64,000 nucleotides of DNA from Pelagihabitans sp963760375 (GTDB taxonomy: Bacteria > Bacteroidota > Bacteroidia > Flavobacteriales > Flavobacteriaceae). The notes under the pieces were generated by a model that was not told the DNA's origin, made no database searches, and worked only from the letters and a program-made list of their open reading frames with translations. The position numbers and the translations under genes are program-made. This document shows positions 54,258-64,000 of the stretch, piece after piece. Each line of letters begins with the position of its first letter. Position 1 is the stretch's first letter. The stretch is taken from assembly GCA_963760375.1 (NCBI GenBank), contig CAVXCS010000007.1:558001-622000 (forward strand), in the 5' to 3' direction.

Positions 54258-57200
54258 GCAGAAAAAAAACGCAGACAAAGAATTTGGACTATCGTCCTGG
54301 GCCATTGACAATCCCTCGGTAATCTATGTGATGATCGCCATTTTTTTATGGATTGGGCTCAAGGCCTATTTTGCCATGCCAAGGGAAGATTTTCCTGAAA
54401 TCGTGGAGACCAAGATCTATGTCAGCACACCTTATCCGGGCAACACGGCAGAAGATGTGGAGCGTTTGATTACAGACCCGTTGGAAGACCGCCTTAAAAA
54501 TGTGAGCAATGTGGTGGAAGTCACCTCCACCTCCCAGGAAGATTATTCGATCATAACCGTTGAGTTCGATGAAGATATTTCTGTGGAACAGGCCAAACAA
54601 AAGGTTAAGGATGAGGTAGATGTTGAAAAGGCAAGCGAGGATTGGCCGACTTTCAACAACGCCAAGGTGGAACCGAACATCTTCGATTTGAACCTGGCGG
54701 AATCGTTTCCGATCATGAACATCAATTTTACGGGCGACTATCCGGTGGAGCGATTAAAGGAATTTGCCGAATATATGCAGGACGAGATAGAAAACCTCCC
54801 CGAAATCAAAGAGGTGAATATTCGGGGCGCCCAAGATAAGGAAGTGGAAGTCGCGGTCGACATATACAAAATGATGGCGGCCAAAGTGAGTTTTCAAGAC
54901 GTGATCGGGGCCATTAGCAACGGCAACATGACGATGTCGGCCGGGAATATAAAGACCGATGAACAAAGGCGCACCATTCGCGTTTTGGGTGAAATCGAGA
55001 GACCGGAGGAGTTGAACGATTTCGTTGTAAAATCTGAAAACGGCACCGTTTATCTTAAAGATATTGCCAAGGTCACCTTTGACGAAGAGGAAAAAACAAC
55101 CTATGCCCGTGAATTTGGCGAAAGCGTGGTCATGCTCGACGTGAAGAAACGATCGGGCAAGAATACCATCGAAGCCACGACTAAAATCAGGGAAATGGTT
55201 AAAGAGGAACAGGCGAACTATTTTCCTGCAGACCTTAACATTTCCATTGCGAACGACTCTTCTGGCCGTACTTTGAACCAGGTCGAGGATCTTGTGAACA
55301 ATATTATCTTCGGGATCATTTTGGTGGTCACCGTACTGATGTTTTTCTTGGGCTTCCGAAACGCCCTTTTTGTTGGCTTTGCCATTCCAATGTCGATGTT
55401 CATGTCGTTCATGATCCTCAACCTACTGGGATACACCTTGAATACGATGATCTTGTTCGGGATGATCATGGGGCTCGGGATGTTGGTCGATAACGGTATT
55501 GTAGTCGTTGAAAATGTTTATCGCTTGATGAGCGAAGGGATGCCACGCATCGAGGCCACCAAAAAAGGGATCGGTGAAATTGCTTATCCCATCATAATCT
55601 CAACCCTCACCACTGTAGCGGCCTTTGTGCCCCTAGGCCTTTGGCCTGGGATATTTGGCCAGTTTATGATTTATTTCCCCATCACCCTTTCGGTGGTTTT
55701 GGGGTCGTCTTTGTTCGTGGCCATCTTCATGAACTCCATGTTGGTTTCCCAGTTCATGGAAACCGGGGAAAAAGAATTGACCATGAAGCAGCTCCTGCGA
55801 CTCAGTGCGATCTTAGGGGGTTTTGGATTGTTCATACTGATTTTTGGAGGTGCCATGCGGGGCCTTGGTTCTGTAATGATTTTAACGGCCATTATGTTCT
55901 GGTTCTATAAATATGCCTTGAAAAAATGGGCGCTCAACTTTCAGAAAAACACCATGGCCCGTTTTGAAGATTGGTATGAACGCAGAATTCAACATGCCCT
56001 GCGCGGGGGTAATGTATATTGGTACTTTGGCATTACTTTCTTGATCCTTATTGCCACCTTTATGCTTTTCGGGTTGTCAATTGGTTCGGGAAGGACCAAA
56101 ATCGAATTCTTCCCCGATAACATCCCGAATGAAATTTATGTCTATATAGAATATCCACAGGGGACCTCCATTGAAAAAACCAATTTGTTGACCGACGATA
56201 TTGAGCGGCGCGTATACGAGGTGGTCAATCGGGATAAATATAGAACTGGGGATTTCAATTATTTGGTCGAATCTGCGGTTTCCCAAGTGGGAGAGGGTGC
56301 CGGCAACCCACAGACCGATGGAGGTTCCTCTTCCGAAATGCCCCATCGCGGGAAAGTAACGGTTTCAATGCGGGAATTCAAGTATAGGAATGGCAGGAAT
56401 ACCGAAGCACTGCGCAGTGAAATACAGGATGAACTTACCGGTATTTATCCAGGGGTTGCCATTTCCGTGGAAAAGGATGCGAACGGTCCCCCGGCAGGAT
56501 ATCCCATCAATATTGAATTGGAAGGGAAAAACTATGATCAACTGATCAACACTGCGGAAGACATCAGAAACTTTATCAATACCAAAAACATTGTGGGTAT
56601 CGAAGAACTGAAAATAGATGTCAATAAGAGCAAACCCTCCATGCAGGTGGTGGTCGACCGTGAAAAGGCGGGGGCTTTGGGTGTTGCCGTGGGTGCCGTG
56701 GGCCAACAACTGCGCCGATTCCCTGTTCGGGGAGAAAGCCGGGGTATATAAGCTCGATGGCGAGGATTATGATATCAATGTGCGGTTCAATGAAGCTAAC
56801 AGGTTCGATAAAAACGCCCTGTTCAACCAAAATATCATCTTTAGGGACCAGGCTTCGGGTCAAATTAAGGAAATCCCGATATCCGCAGTGGCGACCCAAC
56901 GAAATTCTTCTGGTTTCAGTGCGATAAAACACAGAAATGCGAAGCGGGTGGTTACCGTATATTCCGGCCTCAAGGCGGGAGGCAATGCTGCCCAGATCGT
57001 GGGGCAGATTCAGGAAGAAATGAAGGAGTTCAAGAACCTACCGGAAAACGTAAAGATCGATTATACCGGAGAAATAGAGGAACAGAACAAACAGCAGAAC
57101 TTTTTGGTTGGGGCTTTCTTTTCAGGTCTTGGCCTGATCATGCTGATTTTGATCTTCCAATTTGGCGGCATATCCAAGCCCTTGATCATCATGATTGCCA

Positions 57201-57751
57201 TATTCTTGAGCCTTATAGGGGTCTTTGGCGGATTGATGCTCACTGGATGGTCGTTCGTGATCATGATGACCATGATGGGCATCATTTCCCTGGCCGGGAT
57301 CGTAGTGAACAATGGGGTGGTATTGCTCGACTATACCCAGATTTTGATCGACCGTAAAAAAGTGAAACTAAATATGGACGACAAAGACTTGTTGACCATG
57401 GAAGAGATCACGGAAATACTCACCAAAGGGGGCAAGGCGAGGCTACGTCCGGTGTTGCTCACTGCCATCACCACGGTTCTGGGATTGATTCCCTTGGCCA
57501 TCGGACTTAACATCGATTTCTTCTCCCTTTTTACGGAATTCGATCCAAAAATATATGTCGGAGGAGATAATGTGATCTTCTGGGGCCCACTGGCATGGAC
57601 CGTCATCTTCGGCTTGATCGTGGCCACTTTCCTTACATTGGTCATTGTACCGGTGCTGTTCAACATCACCTACAGGATCAAGATAGGGATTAGGGGAGGC
57701 AATAAGGCGACTTCAAAAGAAGAGGCACTTCAAGGAAAAAAAGCGGCTTAA
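54250..57751 (+). CDS. RND efflux permease (AcrB-like), frameshifted
   Basis: The pump is a 12-helix inner-membrane RND transporter driven by protons and should expel drugs, bile-like compounds or solvents. The N-terminal two thirds run to VGAVGQQLRR, where the frame breaks and stops at 56751. The rest, from DSLFGEKAGVYKLDGEDYD to the end at 57751, is in the next frame. Removing one C at 56715-56716 gives GQQLRDSLFGEKAG, a normal join. The span is 3n+1, and the repaired length is 1166 residues, in the usual range. The operon is otherwise intact, so the break is suspect. Confidence 0.92.
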
Positions 57752-57779
57752 CGCGAATTATATTGATAAAGAAAGAAAA

Positions 57780-57809
57780 TCCCGGCCCGTACAAGGCCGG
57801 GTTTTTCTT
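57780..57809 (+). terminator. Terminator of the efflux operon
   Basis: CCCGGCC (57781-57787) pairs with GGCCGGG (57795-57801) around CGTACAA and is followed by five T. Confidence 0.9.
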
Positions 57810-58015
57810 TGGCCATATTCCATTCTGTTTCAAAATCGGGTCGAAAGACCGTATCCAAGGCAAGCATAAATTGGAAAAACAGTTCGTATTCGCTGGCGTA
57901 AGTCCGATCGGCAAGCGATTTGGGCCTTGCTAATGATCCAAGCAGATAAAATGAAGTTATTTATCGTACATAATAGGCGATACTTATTAAATTTGCTGCT
58001 GTAAACCATGATTAC

Positions 58016-59770
58016 ATGTATAGAAGCCATACCTGCGGGGAGTTAAGGGAACAGCACATCGACGAAAAAGTGACCCTTTCGGGTTGGGTGCAAAAAACAC
58101 GTGACAAAGGATTTGTGGTTTGGGTAGACCTTCGGGATCGATATGGTATCACCCAATTGGTTTTTGATGAAGACCGTTCTTCAAAGGCATTGTTGGAACA
58201 AGCCAGGGATCTGGGCAGGGAATTTGTAATCCAGATCATAGGTACGGTCATAGAGCGGGCTTCCAAAAACCCCAATCTTGGTACGGGAAATATAGAGGTG
58301 CTGGTAAGCGAACTCAAAATTTTGAACGAATCCAAAACACCACCTTTTACCATAGAGAATGAAACCGATGGCGGGGAAGACCTACGAATGAAATTCCGAT
58401 ATCTGGATATTCGTCGAACCCCTATAAAAAGCAATTTAATATTTCGTGCTAAAGTGGCCATGGAGGTACGAAAGTACCTCTCTGCAAAAGGTTTTATAGA
58501 AGTCGAAACCCCTTATCTGATCAAATCAACCCCTGAGGGCGCCCGAGACTTCGTGGTGCCGAGCCGAATGAACGCTGGGCAGTTTTATGCCCTACCACAA
58601 TCGCCACAGACGTTCAAACAATTGTTGATGGTCGGCGGCTTGGACAAATATTTTCAGATCGTAAAATGTTTCAGGGATGAGGATCTGAGGGCCGACAGGC
58701 AACCCGAATTTACCCAGATCGACTGTGAAATGGCCTTTGTGGAGCAAGAGGATATCTTGAATGCCTTTGAAGGGCTGACCAAACATCTTTTAAAAGAGAT
58801 CAATGGGGTACAGATCGATCGTTTTCCCAGGATGACCTACGACGAGGCGATGGAGAAATATGGCAATGACAAGCCCGACATCCGTTTTGGGATGGAATTC
58901 GGCGAACTCACCCAATGGGCCCAACACAAAGATTTCTCCGTGTTCAACGAGGCCGAACTTGTGGTGGGCATAGCGGTTCCCGGTGCCGCCACCTACACCA
59001 GAAAGGAAGTTGATGCCCTGGTCGATTGGCTTCGCAGACCACAGATCGGGGCCAAGGGAATGGTGTATGTAAGGTGCAATGAAGACGGCAGCTACAAATC
59101 CTCCGTGGACAAGTTTTACGGGGAAGCCGATTTGGCCAAATGGGCCAAGGCCACCGGCGCCCAAAAGGGAGACCTCATATGCATCCTTTCGGGCGATGCC
59201 CAAAAGACCAGAACCCAATTGAGCGCATTGCGTATGGAGATGGCGGGCCGATTGGGACTGCGGAAGTCCAACGAATTTGCCCCATTGTGGGTGGTTGATT
59301 TCCCGCTCTTGGAGCTGGATGAGGAAACAGGCCATTATCATGCGATGCACCACCCCTTTACCTCCCCAAAACCTGGACAACTTGAGTTATTGGACAGTGA
59401 TCCGGGAGCGGTACGGGCCAATGCATACGATCTTGTACTGAACGGGAACGAGATAGGAGGGGGATCGATCCGTATCCACGACAAGGAAGTCCAAAGCACG
59501 ATGTTCAGGCATTTGGGCTTTACACCCGCCCAGGCCCAGGCACAGTTTGGTTTCTTGATGGACGCGTTCCAATACGGGGCACCGCCCCACGGTGGCATTG
59601 CATTTGGGTTGGATCGTTTGGTCGCTATTTTGGGCGGTCAGGAAACCATTCGCGATTTCATCGCCTTTCCCAAGAACAATAGTGGACGTGACGTAATGAT
59701 CGATGCCCCGGCTCCCATAGATGAAGATCAATTAAAAGAACTCAGCCTTAGATTGGACGTTAAATCATAA
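58016..59770 (+). CDS. aspS: Aspartyl-tRNA synthetase
   Basis: AspS charges tRNA-Asp. The 584-residue protein has the OB-fold anticodon-binding domain first (VTLSGWVQKTRDKGFVVWV), then the class II catalytic core with motif 2 (CFRDEDLRADRQPEFTQID), a GAD insertion domain, and motif 3 (GIAFGLDRLVAILGG). The length fits bacterial-type AspS. The discriminating or non-discriminating form cannot be called from this alone. A TAAATTTG -7-like box lies 20 bp before the start (57988-57995). The ClC gene follows after 30 bp. Confidence 0.97.
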   Translation: MYRSHTCGELREQHIDEKVTLSGWVQKTRDKGFVVWVDLRDRYGITQLVFDEDRSSKALLEQARDLGREFVIQIIGTVIERASKNPNLGTGNIEVLVSELKILNESKTPPFTIENETDGGEDLRMKFRYLDIRRTPIKSNLIFRAKVAMEVRKYLSAKGFIEVETPYLIKSTPEGARDFVVPSRMNAGQFYALPQSPQTFKQLLMVGGLDKYFQIVKCFRDEDLRADRQPEFTQIDCEMAFVEQEDILNAFEGLTKHLLKEINGVQIDRFPRMTYDEAMEKYGNDKPDIRFGMEFGELTQWAQHKDFSVFNEAELVVGIAVPGAATYTRKEVDALVDWLRRPQIGAKGMVYVRCNEDGSYKSSVDKFYGEADLAKWAKATGAQKGDLICILSGDAQKTRTQLSALRMEMAGRLGLRKSNEFAPLWVVDFPLLELDEETGHYHAMHHPFTSPKPGQLELLDSDPGAVRANAYDLVLNGNEIGGGSIRIHDKEVQSTMFRHLGFTPAQAQAQFGFLMDAFQYGAPPHGGIAFGLDRLVAILGGQETIRDFIAFPKNNSGRDVMIDAPAPIDEDQLKELSLRLDVKS

Positions 59771-59800
59771 GTTAAAATCCTGAATAGGATTTTCAAACCC

Positions 59801-61594
59801 ATGGCGGCACTAAAAAAATCCTGGCTTACCAAGTTCCTCGTTTGGCGTGCCAAACATATTTCGCAGCGTCAATTTATATATATGCTGAGTATTTTGGTGG
59901 GCTTCACTTCTGGAGTCGCTGCGGTTGTACTCAAAAACCTGACCCACTTTTTTCAGCATCTGTTGGAAGGAAATCTTGTGCGGTATTACCACAATGCCTT
60001 CTATTTTGTGTTCCCGATCATTGGCTTCACCCTTGTGTACCTGGTCATCAAATATGTGATCCGCCATAAAGTAAGCCATGGTATTCCTTCTACCTTATTT
60101 GCGATTTCGAAACATCAGGGCATCATGCGCAAGTACCAGATGTTCGCATCGATCATGACCGCTCCCCTTACGGTGGGCTTCGGGGGATCGGTGGGGCTGG
60201 AAGGGCCGACGGTGGCCACAGGGGCCGCCATCAGCTCGAACATCTCGCGGATGTTCCATATGAATCAATCAACACGTAACCTCCTCATTGGTTGTGCCGC
60301 AGCGGGCGCCATGTCCTCCATCTTCAAGGCGCCGGTCGCCGCAATCATCTTTGCCATTGAAGTATTTAGCCTAGACCTTACCATTGCATCGATGTTACCG
60401 CTTTTGTTGGCATCGATTTCCGCCATTATCACTTCATACTTTTTCTTTGGGAGCGATATATTGCTCCCTTTTAAGATCGAGGATGGTTTTGAGATTACCG
60501 ACATCCCTTTTTATTTGGTCCTTGGGCTCTTTGCGGGCCTTACCTCCATCTATTTTACAGAAATGTACGAACGGATCCAAAAGTTATTCGATAAAATTGC
60601 CTCTCCCATCAAGAGACTTATATTTGGGGGAATCGGGATTGGAATCCTGATTTATTTTATACCCCCTTTATACGGGGAGGGTTTTGATGTGATCAACAAT
60701 CTCATCAAAGGGAATCCCGAAGCGGTACTTAAGAATAATATCTTCCACCTCGACCTGACCAATGTGTGGGCGGTGGTCGGGCTGCTCGCCGGACTTGTTT
60801 TTTTTAAGATCATTGCGAGTGCCCTCACTTTTGGCGCAGGGGGCGTTGGTGGTATCTTTGCCCCTACGCTTTTTATGGGGAGCATCATGGGGAACTGTAT
60901 CGCAAAGGTCATCAACAATATCGGGCTTTTTAAAATCCAGGTTTCGGAGAGTAATTTTACCTTGGTGGGCATGGCAGGGCTCATGGCAGGCGTCTTGCAT
61001 GCACCGCTCACCGCCATATTTTTGATCGCGGAGGTCACTGGGGGCTACGAATTGTTCATTCCCTTGATGATCACCGCGGCAATATCATATTCGATTACCA
61101 AGTATGTGCATCCCCATTCGGTATACAATATGGAATTGGGCAGGAAAGGAGAACTGATAACCCATGATAAAGACCATGCCGTACTAACCTTGATGGATAT
61201 TGATAAGGTGATCGAAAGCAATTTTATTTCCCTCTATCCCAATATGGATCTTGGGGAGATGGTGCATGAAGCGGTGGTTAAATCGAGCCGGAATATTTTT
61301 CCCGTCATCGATAGGAAGGACGGTTCCCTGATGGGAATCGTGCTCTTGGACGACATAAGACCTATCATGTTCGACCAAACCCTTTACAAGGAAGTAAAAG
61401 TGATTGACGTCATGCAAACGCCCCCCGAAATTATTGAATTGGACAAGGATAAGATGACCGACATCATGAAAAAATTTCAAAGCAGTGGGGCATGGAATCT
61501 TCCGGTTGTCAAAAACAACCGATATGTGGGGTTTGTTTCCAAATCGAAGCTGCTGACCGCCTATAGAAGGAAACTGATCAGCTTCACCAAGTAA
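59801..61594 (+). CDS. ClC-family chloride channel/antiporter with CBS domains
   Basis: A 597-residue membrane protein with about 440 residues of ClC transmembrane domain: GSVGLEGPTVATGAA (the GxEGP filter), GCAAAGAMSSIFKAPVAA and GAGGVGGIFAPTLFMG. Two CBS domains end it (residues ~455-590). The glutamate in GLEGP is the gating Glu of the family, so proton-coupled exchange is possible. It follows aspS by 30 bp on the same strand and may share its transcript. Confidence 0.93.
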   Translation: MAALKKSWLTKFLVWRAKHISQRQFIYMLSILVGFTSGVAAVVLKNLTHFFQHLLEGNLVRYYHNAFYFVFPIIGFTLVYLVIKYVIRHKVSHGIPSTLFAISKHQGIMRKYQMFASIMTAPLTVGFGGSVGLEGPTVATGAAISSNISRMFHMNQSTRNLLIGCAAAGAMSSIFKAPVAAIIFAIEVFSLDLTIASMLPLLLASISAIITSYFFFGSDILLPFKIEDGFEITDIPFYLVLGLFAGLTSIYFTEMYERIQKLFDKIASPIKRLIFGGIGIGILIYFIPPLYGEGFDVINNLIKGNPEAVLKNNIFHLDLTNVWAVVGLLAGLVFFKIIASALTFGAGGVGGIFAPTLFMGSIMGNCIAKVINNIGLFKIQVSESNFTLVGMAGLMAGVLHAPLTAIFLIAEVTGGYELFIPLMITAAISYSITKYVHPHSVYNMELGRKGELITHDKDHAVLTLMDIDKVIESNFISLYPNMDLGEMVHEAVVKSSRNIFPVIDRKDGSLMGIVLLDDIRPIMFDQTLYKEVKVIDVMQTPPEIIELDKDKMTDIMKKFQSSGAWNLPVVKNNRYVGFVSKSKLLTAYRRKLISFTK

Positions 61595-61638
61595 TGGGTC
61601 TAGCCCTTTTTCGGCTATGATTTCTTAATATTTTTGAT

Positions 61639-61890
61639 ATGAGATATGTTATCCTCATTATTGTAATTGTCTCCTTTTCATCCATTGTCTATGGTTTGAA
61701 CTTGGACGATGAGCGGGCCGACTTGGCCAATAAATGTATCGGCGCCGGTACGGTCGGAATCTTTTTGGTGGCCATGCCGCTTTTTTTGGTCACGGAGAGC
61801 AAGGGTAAAAAAATGAAAGACTATATGCTGACGGAAGAAAACATCAGAAAGATGCAAGACAAACCTGCCAAAAACAAAAAGAAGCAATAA
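61639..61890 (+). CDS. Small membrane protein of unknown function
   Basis: This 83-residue protein has two hydrophobic segments (VILIIVIVSFSSIVYGL and GTVGIFLVAMPLFLV) joined by a short charged loop, and a basic C-terminal tail rich in Lys. I do not recognise a family, though similar small proteins are found in other Flavobacteria. It lies 44 bp after the ClC gene on the same strand. Confidence 0.7.
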   Translation: MRYVILIIVIVSFSSIVYGLNLDDERADLANKCIGAGTVGIFLVAMPLFLVTESKGKKMKDYMLTEENIRKMQDKPAKNKKKQ

Positions 61891-61980
61891 TTCTGTTTAG
61901 AAATTGGGCCGATTTGATGGAGGTATGCCCAAAAAATTTTAAATTAGTGATAGAATTTATCATCATTTAATTTTTTTGGA

Positions 61981-62175
61981 ATGACTGGAACAGTAAAATT
62001 TTTCAACGAATCCAAGGGATACGGATTTATTACCAACGATGCCACTGGAAAAGACATCTTTGTTCATGCCACCGCACTGAATGGCACCCATTTGAATGAA
62101 GGAGACAAGGTCGACTATGTGGAAGAAGAAGGTCGAAAAGGTACGGTCGCAGCACAAGTACAAGTGGTCGGATAG
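61981..62175 (+). CDS. Cold-shock domain protein
   Basis: A 64-residue single cold-shock domain that binds single-stranded RNA or DNA. RNP1 is KGYGFI and RNP2 is DIFVHA; the start MTGTVKFFNESKGYG is typical of the Bacteroidota group. The 90-bp leader upstream is AT-rich, as is usual for csp genes whose translation depends on RNA structure. A terminator follows. Confidence 0.96.
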   Translation: MTGTVKFFNESKGYGFITNDATGKDIFVHATALNGTHLNEGDKVDYVEEEGRKGTVAAQVQVVG

Positions 62176-62201
62176 CCATATTGTTTGCTTGCATGAAATT
62201 G

Positions 62202-62237
62202 AAGCCCCACCATTCGGTAAGGGGCTTTTTCTTTTTA
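62202..62237 (+). terminator. Terminator of the cold-shock gene
   Basis: AAGCCCC (62202-62208) pairs with GGGGCTT (62221-62227) around a 12-base loop and is followed by a T-rich run. Confidence 0.8.
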
Positions 62238-62251
62238 CGAATACCAAATAC

Positions 62252-62701
62252 CTAGTTGAGATTTCGTTTTTGAATAAAGAACCGCTTCAACAGATCGGCC
62301 GCTTCGTGTTCCATTATACCGCCCAATACTGTTGTCTTTGGGTGCAATTTGCTGCCCATGGCCCCAAAGCCTCGGTCAATATCTTTGGCGGCATATACTA
62401 TTCTTGAAATTTGGCTCCAATACAAGGCCCCTGCACACATTGGGCATGGCTCAAGGGTTACATAAAGCGTACAATCCTTCAAGTACTTCCCGCCCAAGAA
62501 ATTAGCGGCCGCCGTTATGGCTTGCATTTCGGCATGGGCGGTGACATCGTTCAATTGTTCGGTCAGGTTATGGGCCCTTGCAATGATCCGCTCCTGCACC
62601 ACCACAATGGCCCCGATAGGCACTTCGCCCTTAGCAAAGGCGATTTCGGCCTCCTGTAGCGCCTTTTTCATAAAGTAATTGTCATCGAATGGTAAAATCA
62701 T
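62252..62701 (-). CDS. tadA: tRNA-specific adenosine deaminase TadA
   Basis: TadA converts the wobble adenosine at position 34 of tRNA-Arg (ACG) to inosine. The 149-residue protein has the zinc-binding deaminase signature: HAEMQAI with the catalytic Glu, and PCPMCAGAL with the two zinc cysteines. It is divergent from dxs, with 74 bp between the start codons. A CAAAAATA at 62707-62714 (TATTTTTG on this strand) may be its -7 box. Confidence 0.96.
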   Translation of the reverse strand: MILPFDDNYFMKKALQEAEIAFAKGEVPIGAIVVVQERIIARAHNLTEQLNDVTAHAEMQAITAAANFLGGKYLKDCTLYVTLEPCPMCAGALYWSQISRIVYAAKDIDRGFGAMGSKLHPKTTVLGGIMEHEAADLLKRFFIQKRNLN

Positions 62702-62775
62702 AAACTCAAAAATACAATTTTAAAGAGCGCATTGACGATGCAAAAAACGATTTTAGAGTACATTTGTGCCCGACC

Positions 62776-64000
62776 ATGAACTTACTAAAAAACATAGGAT
62801 CCCCAAAAGACCTTCGTCGGCTCCCGGCCACTGAATTGCCCAAACTCGCCAAGGAACTGCGCGATTTTATCATAGATATTGTTTCTGCCAAAGAAGGTCA
62901 TCTTGGCGCCAGCCTAGGGGTAGTGGAACTCACCATCGCCCTCCATTATATTTTCGATACGCCCGACGACCGGCTGATCTGGGATGTGGGACACCAGGCT
63001 TATGGTCACAAAATTTTGACGGGCAGGAGGGAGAATTTTGACAGCAATCGGCAATTGGGCGGCATCAGCGGCTTCCCGAAAAGGTCTGAAAGCAGCTATG
63101 ATCCCTTCGGAACCGGACATAGTTCAACCTCCATTTCGGCCATCTTGGGAATGGCTTTGGCCTCTCGGCTCAAAGGCGATCATAAAAAGCAGCACGTAGC
63201 CGTTATTGGCGATGCTTCCATTGCGAGTGGGATGGCGTTTGAAGGGCTGAATCACTTGGGGGTCACCGATGCCAACGTACTGATCATTCTTAATGACAAT
63301 GCCATTGGCATTGATCCCAGTGTAGGCGCATTAAAAAAATACCTTACCAATGTAAAAAGTGGAATCGCCAAGGACGAGAACCTCTTCGAATGTTTGAATC
63401 TCAATTATTCGGGCCCTATGGATGGTCACGACCTTCCTTTGCTGCTCACTGAACTCAAACGCTTAAAATCGTTGCGTGGACCCCGATTATTGCATGTGAT
63501 CACCACTAAAGGAAAAGGCCTCGAGCAAGCCGAAAAAAATCAGGTTGCCTATCATGCTCCGGGAAAGTTCAATAAAATCACCGGTGATCTGGCGCCCAAA
63601 TCGGAAATACAACAACCGCCGAAATACCAAGATGTCTTTGGACATTCGCTTGTTGAACTTGCTGAAGCCAATCCAAAAATTATTGGAATTACCCCTGCCA
63701 TGCCCACTGGAAGCTCCCTGAAATTTTTGATGGAAGCCCTTCCGGATCGTGCTTTCGATGTTGGAATCGCGGAACAACACGCGGTTACCTTGGCCGCTGG
63801 CGCTGCGGCGGAAGGTTTGGTTCCCTTCTGTAATATTTATTCCACTTTTTTACAACGGGCCTACGATCAGGTCATACATGATGTGGCGCTCCAAAAGCTA
63901 CCCGTCATCTTCTGTTTGGACAGAGCGGGAATTGTAGGCGAAGATGGGGCAACCCACCATGGCGTCTTCGACATGGCCTATTTGCGCTGTGTCCCCAATC
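62776..64000 (+). CDS. dxs: 1-Deoxy-D-xylulose-5-phosphate synthase, 3' end outside the window
   Basis: DXS condenses pyruvate and glyceraldehyde 3-phosphate, with thiamine diphosphate, as the first step of the MEP isoprenoid pathway. The window holds the first 408 or so residues from MNLLKNIGSPKDLRRL. Key motifs are LGASLGVVELTIALHY, DVGHQAYGHKILTGR, VIGDASIASGMAFE with the metal-binding NDNAIGID, and GIAEQHAVTLAAGAA in the second domain. It has no stop up to the edge. A TACATTTG -7-like box at 62759-62766 lies just 9 bp before the ATG, giving a very short leader. It supplies precursors for the carotenoid and quinone genes above and uses the cofactor made by ThiL. Confidence 0.95.
   Translation, partial: MNLLKNIGSPKDLRRLPATELPKLAKELRDFIIDIVSAKEGHLGASLGVVELTIALHYIFDTPDDRLIWDVGHQAYGHKILTGRRENFDSNRQLGGISGFPKRSESSYDPFGTGHSSTSISAILGMALASRLKGDHKKQHVAVIGDASIASGMAFEGLNHLGVTDANVLIILNDNAIGIDPSVGALKKYLTNVKSGIAKDENLFECLNLNYSGPMDGHDLPLLLTELKRLKSLRGPRLLHVITTKGKGLEQAEKNQVAYHAPGKFNKITGDLAPKSEIQQPPKYQDVFGHSLVELAEANPKIIGITPAMPTGSSLKFLMEALPDRAFDVGIAEQHAVTLAAGAAAEGLVPFCNIYSTFLQRAYDQVIHDVALQKLPVIFCLDRAGIVGEDGATHHGVFDMAYLRCVPN

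Noticed and set aside
7903..56720. Programmed ribosomal frameshifting at the six breaks
   Set aside because: The break contexts differ from one another, no shared slippery sequence, nearby stop codon or downstream structure is seen, and none of these families is known to use it.

Overview
The window is a gene-dense chromosomal segment from a member of the Bacteroidota, very probably a marine member of the Flavobacteriaceae (a Maribacter/Zobellia/Muricauda-like lineage is my inference). The grounds are several TANNTTTG-type -7 boxes, a suf locus carrying DUF59, DUF2480 and DUF3078 genes, a CusA-type efflux pump fused to a TolC domain, TonB receptors with a carboxypeptidase-like N-terminal domain, and carotenoid genes. 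Most of it is housekeeping and envelope or metal-homeostasis DNA. I see no phage, insertion sequence or CRISPR array.

Layout. 0-10.4 kb: sortilin-type propeller protein, aminopeptidase P, BrnQ, a small zinc-ribbon-like protein, ThiL, and a coupled pair of lipoproteins. 10.4-19.1 kb: the iron-sulfur assembly locus sufA-sufB-[MBL-fold lipoprotein]-sufC-sufD-sufS-sufE-DUF59-DUF2480-DUF3078. 19.1-19.7 kb: a 600-bp non-coding gap with two terminators and two matched pairs of a decamer. 19.7-28 kb: HflX, two nucleases, an alkylation-repair protein, a serine hydrolase, HemB and HemF, and a DUF1080 protein. 28-29 kb: a tRNA-Asn gene, a fragment of a second tRNA copy, and a cupin gene between them. 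29-34 kb: RseP, an SCO protein, FeoA, FeoB and a 49-residue Cys-rich membrane protein. 34-39.3 kb: envelope proteins and an S9 peptidase. 39.4-48.6 kb: a metal-efflux module (small His-rich protein, CusA-TolC fusion, CusB), then a DtxR/MntR-type regulator divergent from a TonB receptor with a palindromic operator between them. 48.6-50.8 kb: lycopene cyclase and a polyprenyl diphosphate synthase, convergent and overlapping. 51-57.8 kb: TetR-TolC-adaptor-RND efflux operon. 58-64 kb: AspS, a ClC channel, a cold-shock protein, TadA and the start of dxs.

The most striking property of the sequence is that six otherwise well-conserved genes (choice-of-anchor-B lipoprotein, hemF, rseP, SCO, S9 peptidase, RND pump) are each broken by exactly one extra base, and feoA may lack one. 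All six total lengths are 3n+1, and removing one base restores family-like sequence each time. This looks more like consensus indel errors in the source assembly than decay, but it needs resequencing. The most interesting biological leads are the MBL-fold lipoprotein inside the suf operon, the unknown-function genes at its end, the tRNA-Asn scar, the paired decamers, and the palindromes next to metal and efflux regulators.
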